Assembly: GCA_016790225.1 (NCBI GenBank)
Contig: JAEUOZ010000027.1
Coordinates: 1-64,000, forward strand
Length of the DNA: 64,000 nt
Reading direction: 5' to 3'
Source: Rubrivivax sp.
Lineage (GTDB): Bacteria > Pseudomonadota > Gammaproteobacteria > Burkholderiales > Burkholderiaceae
This document shows positions 1 to 9,993 of this stretch, piece after piece. Position numbers and translations under genes: made by a program. The first letter of the stretch is position 1; every line of letters begins with the position of its first letter. The notes below the pieces were generated by a model. The model was not told where the DNA came from and ran no database searches. It saw only the letters and a list, made by a program, of their open reading frames with translations.

Positions 1-144
1 GCCGACACCGCCGACGCGCAGGCCAGGCCTGCACGCTGCCACCACCGGCTCCGCGGTCGGCCGCGGGCCCACGCCCCGGCCGCACCCCGGCGCACTAGAC
101 TGGCGGGCCGACCCCCCCTCACTTCGCCGCAGGAGACCGACACC

Positions 145-1661
<1,517 letters not shown>

Positions 1662-1665
<4 letters not shown>

Positions 1666-2150
1666 ACCCGCCAGGCGCCCCAGCGCCGCTGGCGCCGCCA
1701 CCCGGCCTGACCTGGCTGGCGCAGATCCGCTGCGAGGTCGGCGCGCTGGTGTCCCTGGGCCAGGGGCCGCACGGCGAGCGGCGCTACGTGCCGCTGCTGG
1801 GCGGCAGCGTCAGCGGCCCGGGGCTGCAGGGCGTGATCGAGCCCGGCGGCGTGGACTGGCAGATCCTGCGCCAGGACCAGGTGCTGGATATCAGCGCCCA
1901 CTATGTGATTCGCACGCCGGACGAGGCGCGCATCGAGGTCACCAGCCAGGGCCTGAGGCACGGCCCGCCCGAGGTGATGCAGCAGCTGGCGCGGGGCGAA
2001 GCGGTGGCACCGACGGCCTATTTCTTCCGCACCCTGATGCGCTTCACCACCGGGCACCCGGGCTGGCGGCACCTCAACGCGGTGATGGCGCTCGCGCGCG
2101 GCATGCGGGAGCCCGCGACCGTGCGGCTGGATGTCTACCAGATCACCTGA
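1662..2150 (+). CDS. DUF3237 family protein
   Basis: A 162-residue cytoplasmic protein with no signal peptide or membrane segment. The arrangement of a Gly-rich [17 protein letters not shown] segment (residues 46-62), DWQILR, and a later AYFFRT stretch matches the DUF3237 family, small beta-barrel proteins of unknown function that often lie beside dehydrogenases. Its start overlaps the mmsA stop by 4 bases, so both are probably made from one message. It may accompany semialdehyde or acyl-CoA metabolism, but that rests on position only. Confidence 0.8.
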
Positions 2151-2163
2151 TCTGACACGCGGC

Positions 2164-3774
2164 ATGGACTCTCTCGCGACCGACCCCACCGATGGCTTTG
2201 CGCAGCAGGTGCTGCTGGCCGAGCAGGCGGCCCAGGCCGGCCGTCTGGACGACTGCCTGCGGCTGACCGAGCCGCTGCGCGCCGGGCTGAGTGCCGCTGC
2301 GCCGATCTGGGCGCGGCGCGCGCGGCTGGTGCGCCTGAATGCGCTGCACCGCACGGGTGCGCTGGAACTGCTGCTGACCGAGGGGCGCGATGCGCTGCCG
2401 AGTCTGCGGCAGTGGCCGGCGACCGAGGGCTTGTTCGAGGTGCTGCGCTGGATGGCCGGCGCCGGCGCGGAGACCGCGCAGTACTCCACCGCGCTGCTGT
2501 GCGCGCAGGAGTGCCACGCCATTGCGATCGCGGGTGAGCACAAGGGTCGGCAGGCGCTTGCGCTGAATGCCATCGCCTGCTGCCTGGAGCGCATGGGCGA
2601 CCCCTGGCAGGCCGAGCGCCTGATGACCGATGGCCTGGCGCTGGCGCGCCAGGCCGGCCCCGGCATGGAGCTGTTCATCCTGCTGAACAACCTGTGCGCC
2701 TTGATGATCGGGCGCTTCTACCTGCTGCGTGACGCCCGCACGATGGAAGAGGCCCGCGAACCGCTGCATCAGGCGCTGCCGGCGATCGAAGAAGCGTTGC
2801 AACTGACGCAGGCCATGCCCGATGCCTTTCCCCGCGTCTTCGTGCGCGGCAACCTGGGCGAGGTGCTGACGCACCTGGGGCGCCTGGACGAAGCGCGGCA
2901 GCATCTGGCGCAGGCGCAGGAGGAGGCCGCAGCCCGGGGCTTTCACGCACAGTCCTGGCGCATCCGCTGCTCGATGGGCGAGCTGCAGCTGGCGCTCGGC
3001 GCGCCGCGGGAAGCGTGGCAGACGCTCAGCGAGGTGCTGGGCCATGCCGACAGCGGCTTTCCGCTGGCCACGCGCCTGCGCCTGCACCATGCGCTGTCGC
3101 AAGCCGCGGCCCAGCTGCACCGCGATGTCGAAGCGCTGCAGCACCTGCAGACCTATCTGCGGCTGGAGCGCAGCCGCTCGGTGGCCCAGCTGCATGCCCA
3201 GTCGCAGCTCTTCGTGACGCGGCTCGAAGCCGAGCAGGAACGCCTGGAGGCGCGGCGCCAGCGGCAGCGAGCGGCCGAGCTGGAGCTCGATGCAAGGCGT
3301 GATCCGCTCACCGGCGTGGGCAACCGTCGCGAACTCGATCAGCGCTTGCCGGTGCTGCTGGCCGAAGCCCAGGCCCAGGGCTCGACCCTGGTGCTGGCGA
3401 TGCTCGACATCGATCACTTCAAGCAGGTCAACGACAGCTTCGGCCACGGCGTGGGCGATCAGGTTCTGGAGATCCTGGGCCGCCTGCTGCGCGAGGCCAC
3501 GCGCACGCAGGACATGGTTACGCGCGTGGGCGGCGAAGAGTTTCTGGTGGCCTTGAGCGGCACCGAGCCCGAGGCCGCGCGCGAGGCCTTCGAACGCCTG
3601 CGGCGCACCGCGGAAACGCACGCCTGGGGCACGCTGGCGCCGGGGCTGCGCGTCACGCTGAGCATCGGCATCGCCAGCACGCCACCTTATGAGGCGGGAG
3701 CCTTGCTCGCCGCCGCCGACCAGGCGCTCTACCGCGCCAAGGGCGAGGGGCGCAACCGCATCATGGCCGACTGA
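2164..3774 (+). CDS. TPR-containing diguanylate cyclase (GGDEF)
   Basis: About 536 residues. The N-terminal 340 residues are helical repeats of TPR type (for example AINAIACCLERMGDPW-like and NLGEVLTHLGRLDEARQHL segments). A coiled linker (about 340-375) follows, then a GGDEF domain. The active-site signature is VGGEEF, and an RTQD motif lies five residues before it, the correct position for a product-inhibition I-site, so the enzyme is probably an active, feedback-inhibited cyclic-di-GMP synthase. There is no membrane segment, so it is probably soluble. An ATG at 2131 is also in frame and would overlap the previous gene by 20 bases; I prefer 2164 because it avoids that overlap. It ends convergently with phoX. 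Confidence 0.88.
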   Translation: MDSLATDPTDGFAQQVLLAEQAAQAGRLDDCLRLTEPLRAGLSAAAPIWARRARLVRLNALHRTGALELLLTEGRDALPSLRQWPATEGLFEVLRWMAGAGAETAQYSTALLCAQECHAIAIAGEHKGRQALALNAIACCLERMGDPWQAERLMTDGLALARQAGPGMELFILLNNLCALMIGRFYLLRDARTMEEAREPLHQALPAIEEALQLTQAMPDAFPRVFVRGNLGEVLTHLGRLDEARQHLAQAQEEAAARGFHAQSWRIRCSMGELQLALGAPREAWQTLSEVLGHADSGFPLATRLRLHHALSQAAAQLHRDVEALQHLQTYLRLERSRSVAQLHAQSQLFVTRLEAEQERLEARRQRQRAAELELDARRDPLTGVGNRRELDQRLPVLLAEAQAQGSTLVLAMLDIDHFKQVNDSFGHGVGDQVLEILGRLLREATRTQDMVTRVGGEEFLVALSGTEPEAAREAFERLRRTAETHAWGTLAPGLRVTLSIGIASTPPYEAGALLAAADQALYRAKGEGRNRIMAD

Positions 3775-3787
3775 TCCCGCCCCAGCC

Positions 3788-5692
3788 TCAGGTGCCCAGC
3801 AGACCCCCATCCGTGCGCTGCACCGCCACCACCGCCGAGCGCGGGCGGCCGTTGGGGCGCTGATCCGGCCAGTTGGACCAGCGGCGCGGCGCGGCGGGGT
3901 CTGAGCGCTCGCTGGGGTTTTCGCCCGGATGCTGCACGCTCACGAACATCGTGCGGCCGTCGGGCGTGAAGGCCGGCCCGGCGAGTTCGGCATTCACCGG
4001 CCCGCTCATGAAGCGCCGCACCTCGCCCGAATCCGGATCGCAGGCCAGCAGCTGGTTGTTGCCGAACGAGGCCATCTCGCCCTGGTGCAGCCGGCGCGGG
4101 CTGACGTCGGTGCAGATCCACACCAGCCCGTTGGGGGAAACGGCCAGCCCGTCCGGGCAGGCAAAGCCGTCGCCCCGGACGTCGCCGCGCGCCTCGGCCC
4201 GCGCATTCGCCGGATCGCCGGCCAGCAGCAGATGGTTCCAGCTGAAGCGCAAACCGTCGAAATCAGCATCCTCGCGCCAGCGGATGATCTGGCCCATGCT
4301 GTTCTTGGCGCGCGGATTGGCGGCGTCCGCACCGGGCTTGCCGGCATCGCCGCGCTCTTCGTTGTTGGTGAGGGCGCAGAAGACCCAGCGCGTGCGCTGA
4401 TCGAGCGCGATCCACTCCGGCCGGTCCATCGGCGTGGCGCCGATCCGGTCGCAGGCCTGGCGCGTCTTCACCAGCACCTCGCCTTGATCGGCAAAGCCTT
4501 CGGCGGCTGTCAGGCCAGGGCGGCCATGCACCAGCGGCAGCCATTCGCCGCGGCCATCGGCATCGAAACGCGCCGCATACAGCGTGCCGTGATCCAGCAG
4601 CTGCCGGTTGGCGCGCCCACCACCCGGCGCGATGCGGTCGCGGCTGACGAACTTGTAGAGAAATTCGAACGAGGCGTCTTCGCCGGAATAGACGACCGCG
4701 CGGCCATCCCGGGTGACGGCCACCGTGGCGCCTTCGTGCACCGCACGGCCGAGGGCCGTGCGCTTGACCGGTGCGCTGGCCGGGTCCATCGGATCGAGCT
4801 CGACGATCCAGCCGAAGCGGTGCGTCTCGTTCGGGTGGCGTGTGGCGTCGAAGCGTTCGTCGTGCTCGTGCCAGCGGTACCAGGAATCGCGGCGCAGATC
4901 CCAGCGGCGCTGATCGGGTGTGCGGCGCTCGCCGGCCGCGAAGTAGCTGTGGAAGTTCTCCTCGCCCGCGAGGTAGGTGCCCCAGGGCGTGATGCCACTG
5001 CCGCAGTTGGCAAGGGTGCCCAGGATGCGCAGCCCCGCGGGATCCGCCGCTGTGCGCAGCAGCGCATGCCCGGCCGCCGGGCCTCCCACCTCGCAGGGCG
5101 TGCGCGCCGTGACGCGCCGGGCAAAGCGCGAAGGCCGCACGAGCTCCCAGCGGCCGCCGACCGCCTGCACCTCGATCACCGAAAAGCCGTGCGCGGCCTG
5201 CGCCTTGCGCACCTTGTCGGCACTCCACGCGGCCAGACCATCCGGGTGCAGCAGGCCGTCGTCGCAGTACTCGTGGTTGATCACCAGCAGTCCGTGTGTG
5301 GAGCTGCCGTCCAGCGCAAAGAACTGCAGGCCGTCGTGGTGCATGCCCAGCTGCAGCGCCTGCTCATCGGCGCTGTTGCTGGCGTCCTCGCGCCAGGCGG
5401 GCTCGGCCCCGGCCAGGCCCACCGGATCGCCCCAGGGTGCCAGCACCGTGGCCTGGTAGCCCGGGGGCACGATCACGGCATCGGCGCGGCTGGCCGCCAC
5501 GCGCTGGAAGCCCAGGCGCGGCGCGCTGGCCGCCGGTGCCGCGCAGCCGGCCCCCATCGGCGCCAGCAGCCCGGCGAAGGCCGTGCCCAGGCCGCTGCCC
5601 AGCACCGCGCGCCGCGACAGCGCGCTGATCTGCCCGAAGCTGGGCGCTCGGGCCGCGCTGGTGCGCGCAAGAAGGGGTTCGTCAGGTTCCAT
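3788..5692 (-). CDS. PhoX family alkaline phosphatase-like protein (DUF839)
   Basis: About 634 residues, similar to the calcium/iron-dependent PhoX phosphatases that release phosphate from organic esters in the periplasm. The N-terminus carries a twin-arginine export signal (SRRAVLG followed by a hydrophobic stretch), so the folded protein is expected outside the inner membrane. Family landmarks include the WGDPVG, VINHEY and GTYLAGEENFHSYF segments and a C-terminal SVQHPGE. I chose the ATG at 5692 because it places the Tat motif near residue 26; an upstream in-frame start would add a Cys/Trp-rich tail that overlaps the divergent gene. True substrate is unproven, since many DUF839 members are uncharacterised. 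Confidence 0.87.
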   Translation of the reverse strand: MEPDEPLLARTSAARAPSFGQISALSRRAVLGSGLGTAFAGLLAPMGAGCAAPAASAPRLGFQRVAASRADAVIVPPGYQATVLAPWGDPVGLAGAEPAWREDASNSADEQALQLGMHHDGLQFFALDGSSTHGLLVINHEYCDDGLLHPDGLAAWSADKVRKAQAAHGFSVIEVQAVGGRWELVRPSRFARRVTARTPCEVGGPAAGHALLRTAADPAGLRILGTLANCGSGITPWGTYLAGEENFHSYFAAGERRTPDQRRWDLRRDSWYRWHEHDERFDATRHPNETHRFGWIVELDPMDPASAPVKRTALGRAVHEGATVAVTRDGRAVVYSGEDASFEFLYKFVSRDRIAPGGGRANRQLLDHGTLYAARFDADGRGEWLPLVHGRPGLTAAEGFADQGEVLVKTRQACDRIGATPMDRPEWIALDQRTRWVFCALTNNEERGDAGKPGADAANPRAKNSMGQIIRWREDADFDGLRFSWNHLLLAGDPANARAEARGDVRGDGFACPDGLAVSPNGLVWICTDVSPRRLHQGEMASFGNNQLLACDPDSGEVRRFMSGPVNAELAGPAFTPDGRTMFVSVQHPGENPSERSDPAAPRRWSNWPDQRPNGRPRSAVVAVQRTDGGLLGT

Positions 5693-5772
5693 GGCGGTGG
5701 CTGCGTCAGGGTGAAGGCGCCGCGCGCGCGGCAGGCCGCAGCGCAAGGGCAGAACAGCGCCTACGATAGGCC

Positions 5773-6582
5773 ATGAACAGCACCACCCGCGCCAACCAGG
5801 ATCTGCAGACTGCCGCCGGCCTCGTGGCACCGTCCGAAACGCCCATCTTGCTGGTCACGGGCGCCAGCCGCGGCATCGGCGCGGCCTGCGCGCGCCACGC
5901 GGCCGCGCAGGGCTGGGACGTGGCCGTCAACTTTGCGCGCGACGCCGAAGCGGCCGAAGCCGTGGCCGCCGCGGTGCGCGACCATGGCCGGCGCGCGATC
6001 ACCGTCCAGGCCGATGTTGCGAGCGAGCCGCAGGTGCTGGCCATGTTCCAGCGCATCGATGCGGAACTGGGGCGTTTGACCGGCCTGGTCAACAACGCCG
6101 GCATCGTGGACATGAAGGCGCGGCTGGACGAGATGAGCGTGGCGCGCTGGCGCCGCATGCTGGATGTCAACCTCATCGGCAGCTGGCTGTGCGCGCGCGA
6201 AGCCGTGCGCCGCATGAGCACCCGCCATGGCGGCGCCGGCGGTGCCATCGTCAACCTGGGCAGCGTGGCGTCGGTGCTCGGCGCGCCGGGCATGTATGTG
6301 GACTACGCCGCCAGCAAGGGCGCCATCGACAGCTTCACCGTCGGCCTGGCGCGCGAGCTGGCGACCGAAGGCGTGCGCGTGAATGCGGTGCGGCCCGGCA
6401 TCATCGATACCGAGATCCACGCCCACAGCGGCGACGCGCAGCGCGCCTTCAAGTCCGCCGATGTCATCCCCATGCAGCGCCCCGGCACCGCCGACGAGGT
6501 GGCCGAGGCCATCGTGTGGCTGCTCTCCCCGGCGGCCGCCTACGTCACGGGCGGCGTCGTGCCGGTGAGCGGCGGGCGCTGA
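5773..6582 (+). CDS. SDR family oxidoreductase
   Basis: A 269-residue classical short-chain dehydrogenase/reductase. It has the cofactor motif TGASRGIG (about residues 30-37), the NNAG motif, and a catalytic Ser...YAASK set (YVDYAASKGA). The C-terminal GVVPVSGG is typical of 3-oxoacyl-ACP reductase and glucose 1-dehydrogenase relatives. A polar N-terminal extension of about 20 residues precedes the Rossmann fold. It diverges from the phoX-type gene with an 80-base gap and is followed after 56 bases by a second, distinct SDR. Substrate is unknown. Confidence 0.88.
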   Translation: MNSTTRANQDLQTAAGLVAPSETPILLVTGASRGIGAACARHAAAQGWDVAVNFARDAEAAEAVAAAVRDHGRRAITVQADVASEPQVLAMFQRIDAELGRLTGLVNNAGIVDMKARLDEMSVARWRRMLDVNLIGSWLCAREAVRRMSTRHGGAGGAIVNLGSVASVLGAPGMYVDYAASKGAIDSFTVGLARELATEGVRVNAVRPGIIDTEIHAHSGDAQRAFKSADVIPMQRPGTADEVAEAIVWLLSPAAAYVTGGVVPVSGGR

Positions 6583-6638
6583 GCGGCCGTCGCTCACCAG
6601 CCCTTGCAAGGGCATCAACCATCACCGGACTCACCACC

Positions 6639-7361
6639 ATGAACCACACCCGCGCCGACCGCCCCGTCTTCCAGCGATGCCTGATCGTCGGCGCTGGCGC
6701 CGGATTGAGCGCCTCGCTGGCCCGGCTGCTGCACCGCGAGCACGGGCTGCGCGTGGCGCTGGCCGCGCGTTCGATCGACAAGCTCGCCGCGCTGGCGTCA
6801 GAGACGCAGGCCTTCGTGCAGGCCTGCGATGCTTCGCGCCCGGAGCAGGTCGAGGCGCTCTTCACCCAGGTGGACGCGGCGCTGGGCGGCGCGCCCGACG
6901 TGGTCGTCTACAACGCCAGCGGGCGTGTGCGCGGCCCGTTCATCGATCTCGATCCGGCCGCCGTCGAGGCGGCGCTGGCGGTCACGGCCTTCGGTGGATT
7001 TCTGGTCGCGCAAGCCGCTGCCCGGCGGATGCTGCCGCAGCGCCATGGCGCGATCCTGTTCACCGGCGCCTCGGCCAGCGTGAAGGGCTTTGCGCAGTCG
7101 GCCCCGTTTGCGATGGGCAAGTTTGCGCTGCGAGGGCTTTCGCAAAGCCTGGCGCGCGAGCTGCAGCCCCAGGGCATTCACGTGGCCCATGTTGTCATCG
7201 ACGGCGGCATCCGCTCGGCCGCTCGGCCCGATCCGCAAGCCACACCCGATGCCCTGATCGACCCGGATGCGCTGGCCCAGGCCTATGCCGATCTGCTGTA
7301 CCAGCCGCGCTCGGCCTGGGCCTGCGAGATCGCCATCCGGCCGTGGGTGGAGCGTTTCTGA
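6639..7361 (+). CDS. Divergent SDR family protein lacking the catalytic Tyr
   Basis: A 240-residue short-chain dehydrogenase-like protein. The nucleotide motif is GAGAGLSASLA instead of TGxxxGIG, NNAG is replaced by YNASG, and the active-site YxxxK reads FAMGK, so Phe157 stands where the catalytic Tyr should be. The Lys and an upstream Ser are kept. The remainder (GLSQSLARELQPQGIHVAHVVIDG) is well conserved in a subgroup of proteobacterial SDRs, so the change is probably a subfamily trait and not a fresh mutation. The ATG was chosen because it opens directly before the Rossmann strand and lies 56 bases after the previous SDR. It could be a non-classical reductase or a cofactor-binding protein. 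Confidence 0.83.
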   Translation: MNHTRADRPVFQRCLIVGAGAGLSASLARLLHREHGLRVALAARSIDKLAALASETQAFVQACDASRPEQVEALFTQVDAALGGAPDVVVYNASGRVRGPFIDLDPAAVEAALAVTAFGGFLVAQAAARRMLPQRHGAILFTGASASVKGFAQSAPFAMGKFALRGLSQSLARELQPQGIHVAHVVIDGGIRSAARPDPQATPDALIDPDALAQAYADLLYQPRSAWACEIAIRPWVERF

Positions 7362-7394
7362 GCGCCCCCAGGGCCGGGCTGCGCCCAGCCCGCC
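7360..7394 (+). repeat. 35-bp direct repeat, copy 1
   Basis: Identical over 35 bases to 7439-7473. The core CGGGCTG-CGCC-CAGCCCG can fold into a hairpin. The copy begins at the last two bases of the preceding stop codon. It may act as a terminator-like or REP-like intergenic element. Between the copies lie a C/G palindrome and a second hairpin around 7411-7434 (GTGGC AAA GCCAC). Confidence 0.8.
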
Positions 7395-7438
7395 CCCCGG
7401 GGGGGTTCAAGCAAAGTGGCAAAGCCACATTTGCTAGA

Positions 7439-7473
7439 GAGCGCCCCCAGGGCCGGGCTGCGCCCAGCCCGCC
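7439..7473 (+). repeat. 35-bp direct repeat, copy 2
   Basis: Exact copy of 7360-7394, 79 bases downstream and in the same orientation, with the same CGGGCTG/CAGCCCG hairpin core. It lies 60 bases from the 3' end of tRNA-Arg. Together the copies fill most of the intergenic space between the SDR gene and the tRNA. Confidence 0.8.
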
Positions 7474-7533
7474 GGGGTGTGAGGCGTGAGGCCCAACTAC
7501 CGTGCTGTGGCGGCAGAGCGCCGAGACAGCACC

Positions 7534-7608
7534 TGGCGCGACCGGCAAGAATCGAACTTGCGACGTGGCCTTCGGAGGGCCGCATGATATCCACTTCACC
7601 ACGGTCGC
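7534..7608 (-). tRNA. tRNA-Arg (anticodon CCG)
   Basis: Reads 5'-to-3' on the minus strand. The acceptor stem GCGACCG pairs with CGGTCGC, followed by the discriminator G and an encoded CCA end (7534-7536). The T arm GCAAG-TTCGATT-CTTGC is perfect. The anticodon loop CTCCGAA gives anticodon CCG, and the anticodon stem pairs 4 of 5 bases. The D arm GTGA...TCAT also folds. CCG-reading tRNA-Arg fits the very high GC codon use. It stands alone, not in a tRNA cluster. Confidence 0.93.
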
Positions 7609-7702
7609 CAGGAGCTGTGCATTCTAGGCCCAGGGCTGCGCACGGGCCTGGATGATCGTGCCGCGCTGCGGCCAATGCCGGGTTCGCGTCAGGGTCACCG
7701 CC

Positions 7703-7708
7703 TATAAT
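7703..7708 (+). promoter_or_regulatory. Sigma-70 type -10 box (TATAAT) of the cytochrome gene
   Basis: A perfect TATAAT lies about 100 bases before the cytochrome c5-type gene, in otherwise GC-rich sequence. No good -35 hexamer is seen at 16-18 bases upstream (only GGTTCG-like sequence), so strength cannot be judged. Confidence 0.5.
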
Positions 7709-7810
7709 TCGGGGTTGTTTCAATAGCCGGCCAGAGTGCCTGCGGCCCAGAAAACACCGCCATGCGCCACGCGTGGCCGGCCATCCGGGCGATACCCATC
7801 CGAGGAAGTC

Positions 7811-8332
7811 ATGAGCAGCAACGAAAGCCACGAGGGACCCATCAAGACGCCGAACCAGCTGATCTGGGTGGTCGCGCTGTCGTTCGTGGTGCCGGTGCTG
7901 ATCATCATCGCGCTGGTCAACTACGTGGCCTCGGGCAACAAGCCTGCCGCGGGCACGGCCGCGCTGGAAGAAGAAGCCGTGGCGCGCCGCCTGGCGCCGG
8001 TGGCGCAGGTCGTGCTGCGCGATGCCGCCAGCGCTGCTGCCGTCAAGACCGGCGAGCAGGTCTACCAGGCCCAGTGCACGGCTTGCCACGCCTCGGGCGC
8101 GGCCGGCGCGCCCAAGACGGGTGACGCAGCCGCCTGGGGGCCCCGTCTGAAGACCGGCTTCGACGCCATGCTGACCTCGGCCCTCAAGGGCAAGGGTGCG
8201 ATGGGCGCGCAAGGCGGCGGTGATCACTCCGATTTCGAGATCGCACGCGCGGTGGTCTACCTGGCCAATCAAGCGGGCGGCAAGTTCGAAGAACCCAAGG
8301 CGCCTGCCGCGGCCGCCAGCGCGCCCAACTGA
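7811..8332 (+). CDS. Membrane-anchored cytochrome c5-type protein
   Basis: A 173-residue c-type cytochrome. One uncleaved transmembrane helix spans about residues 17-40, placing the C-terminal domain in the periplasm. The single haem site is CTACH (Cys89, Cys92, His93). A Met in GKGAMGAQGG is the probable sixth ligand. The linker is Ala/Glu-rich and the tail Ala/Pro-rich. Cytochromes of this type carry electrons between the bc1 complex or other donors and terminal oxidases. The ATG has a GAGGAAG ribosome site just upstream. It is monocistronic, with its own -10 box and a strong terminator. Confidence 0.92.
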   Translation: MSSNESHEGPIKTPNQLIWVVALSFVVPVLIIIALVNYVASGNKPAAGTAALEEEAVARRLAPVAQVVLRDAASAAAVKTGEQVYQAQCTACHASGAAGAPKTGDAAAWGPRLKTGFDAMLTSALKGKGAMGAQGGGDHSDFEIARAVVYLANQAGGKFEEPKAPAAAASAPN

Positions 8333-8371
8333 TATCCGTGTCGCTGCCGGTCCGGCCGGCACCCAGCAAAG

Positions 8372-8393
8372 GCCGCCCTCGGGCGGCTTTTTT
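8372..8393 (+). terminator. Rho-independent terminator
   Basis: Perfect 7-bp stem GCCGCCC / GGGCGGC with a TC loop, followed by six T residues. It ends the cytochrome gene transcript and lies 16 bases before the end of the convergent minus-strand gene. The flanking AAA on its left side could give partial function in the other direction. Confidence 0.9.
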
Positions 8394-8408
8394 GTGCACC
8401 GGGAAACC

Positions 8409-8960
8409 CTAAGGTTTGTCCGTACCCGCCAGCGGCGGCTGGGGCTGCAGGCAGAAGCCGAATCGCGCCGGCAGTTCGGCAGCCACGCAGTCCTGCGGCG
8501 CCCAGTGGCCCGCCTCCACCGCGTCGGCCGCAGCCAGCATGTCCAGCGTGTGCACCAGGCCGAAGCCCAGCGCGGTGGCCAGGTACAGGCGCCCCGCTTC
8601 GTCCAGCCAGGTGCTCTTCACCTCGGCGGGCTCGCCGGTGTGGGCGCTGACCCGCGGTGTGCCACCCGGGCTGGCTTGCACGCGCCAGATCCAGGGTGTG
8701 CTTTCCAGTTCCACATACACCCGCTGCGGTCCGTTCTGGAAGTAGGCTGCGCCGCGTTCGTCCAGCGCATAGTTGCGGTGGATGAAACCCAGCAGCTTCT
8801 CGTGGCGGATCACACTGCCCTTGACGCGAGGGAAGGGGCCGGCGGCCTGGATGCGCTCGTCGCGCATGTACCAGTCGCCACGCGCGTCCAGCGCCAGCCA
8901 GCCGTAGCAGTGCGGCACCTGGGGCCACTTGCGCAGCGCGGCTTCGACGATGGCGTCCAT
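8409..8960 (-). CDS. Conserved hypothetical protein beside a YheT-type hydrolase
   Basis: A 183-residue soluble protein that opens with MDAIVEAALRKWPQVPHCYGWL and contains DARGDWYMRDER. Proteins with this start are common next to YheT-type hydrolases in Burkholderiales and carry a DUF number in the DUF294x range that I cannot assign with certainty. No catalytic motif, signal peptide or membrane segment is visible. It follows the hydrolase gene by 28 bases and is probably co-transcribed with it. Function unknown. Confidence 0.75.
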   Translation of the reverse strand: MDAIVEAALRKWPQVPHCYGWLALDARGDWYMRDERIQAAGPFPRVKGSVIRHEKLLGFIHRNYALDERGAAYFQNGPQRVYVELESTPWIWRVQASPGGTPRVSAHTGEPAEVKSTWLDEAGRLYLATALGFGLVHTLDMLAAADAVEAGHWAPQDCVAAELPARFGFCLQPQPPLAGTDKP

Positions 8961-8988
8961 GGCGCCAGCTTAGCGCGCGCGGCCTGCC

Positions 8989-9978
8989 TCAGCCTGAGCG
9001 GGCCATCCAGCCCAGCACGGCGCGCGGTAGATCCAGCACCTGGCCGGGCGGCCGGCCTCGCGCAAAACCCACGTGGCCGCCGTGCGGCGGCTGCCACAGC
9101 GTCACCCAGGATCCCACCTCGTGCGCCTGCGGCAGGCTGCCGCCGGGCACGAAGGGATCGTTGCGCGCATTCAGCACCAGCGCGGGGATGCGGATGCGGT
9201 GCAAGTGCGGCTTGGCGGAGGCGCGTGCCCAGTAGTCCTCGGTGTTGCGAAAGCCGTGCAGCGGCGCGGTGAAGACATCGTCGAACTCGTACAGCGTCCG
9301 GGCGGCGCGCAGCCGCCGGGCGTCGAAGAGCCCGGGGTGCTGCTGCAGCTTGGCCAGGGCCTTGGGCTTCATGGTCGCCAGGAACATGCGCGTGTACACC
9401 AGGCGGTTGAATCCTTGGCCGATGGCCCGCCCGCCGGCGGCCAGATCGATGGGCGAGGAGATCGCCGCCACCGCGGCGGCCGTCTGCCGGGCCTGCTCGC
9501 CCGCCTCTTCGGCCCAGCGCAGCAGGGCATTGCCTCCCAGCGAGATGCCGACCACCCACAGCGGCCGTGCCACACGCTGGCGCAGCCGCTTCAGCACCCA
9601 GCCGATTTCCTCGAAATCGCCCGAGTGGTAGGCGCGCGGCGCGCGGTTCAGCTCGCCGGAGCAGCCGCGGAAGTGCGGCACGGCATAGGCCAGTCCCTGC
9701 GCCCGCGCCGCATGGCCAAAGGCCTGCGCATAGTGGCTGCCGGAGTTGCCTTCCAGGCCGTGGAAGAGCACCAGCATCGGCGCGGCCGAACCGGCTGCCG
9801 GGCCCGCGGGTGGCGGCTCGGTCGCCAGATCGACGTCGATGAAATCGCCATCGGGCGTGTCCCAGCGTTCGCGTTGCCAGCGCAGCGGCCGGCCGGCCTG
9901 CGTCTGCGAGACGCGTGCCGACCAGATCGTCTGCAGATTGCCACCCGGCAGCCACCAGGGCGCCCGGTAGTCATGCAT
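8989..9978 (-). CDS. YheT-type alpha/beta hydrolase
   Basis: About 329 residues of the alpha/beta-hydrolase fold, EMB-1/YheT group. Landmarks are PWWLPGGNLQTIW at the N-terminus, the oxyanion segment LFHGLEGNSGSHY, the nucleophile elbow GISLGGN, an Asp in NARNDPFVPGG and the His in PHGGHVGF. Related proteins are esterases or carboxylesterases of unclear physiological substrate. I chose the ATG at 9978, immediately before the conserved HDYRAPWW; a GTG three codons earlier is possible. Confidence 0.9.
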   Translation of the reverse strand: MHDYRAPWWLPGGNLQTIWSARVSQTQAGRPLRWQRERWDTPDGDFIDVDLATEPPPAGPAAGSAAPMLVLFHGLEGNSGSHYAQAFGHAARAQGLAYAVPHFRGCSGELNRAPRAYHSGDFEEIGWVLKRLRQRVARPLWVVGISLGGNALLRWAEEAGEQARQTAAAVAAISSPIDLAAGGRAIGQGFNRLVYTRMFLATMKPKALAKLQQHPGLFDARRLRAARTLYEFDDVFTAPLHGFRNTEDYWARASAKPHLHRIRIPALVLNARNDPFVPGGSLPQAHEVGSWVTLWQPPHGGHVGFARGRPPGQVLDLPRAVLGWMARSG

Positions 9979-9993
9979 GCCGAACACCCGACA

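Noticed and set aside
7534..7608. tRNA-Arg considered as an attachment site of an integrated element
   Set aside because: No integrase or second copy of the tRNA 3' end is present in the window; the neighbours are ordinary core genes.
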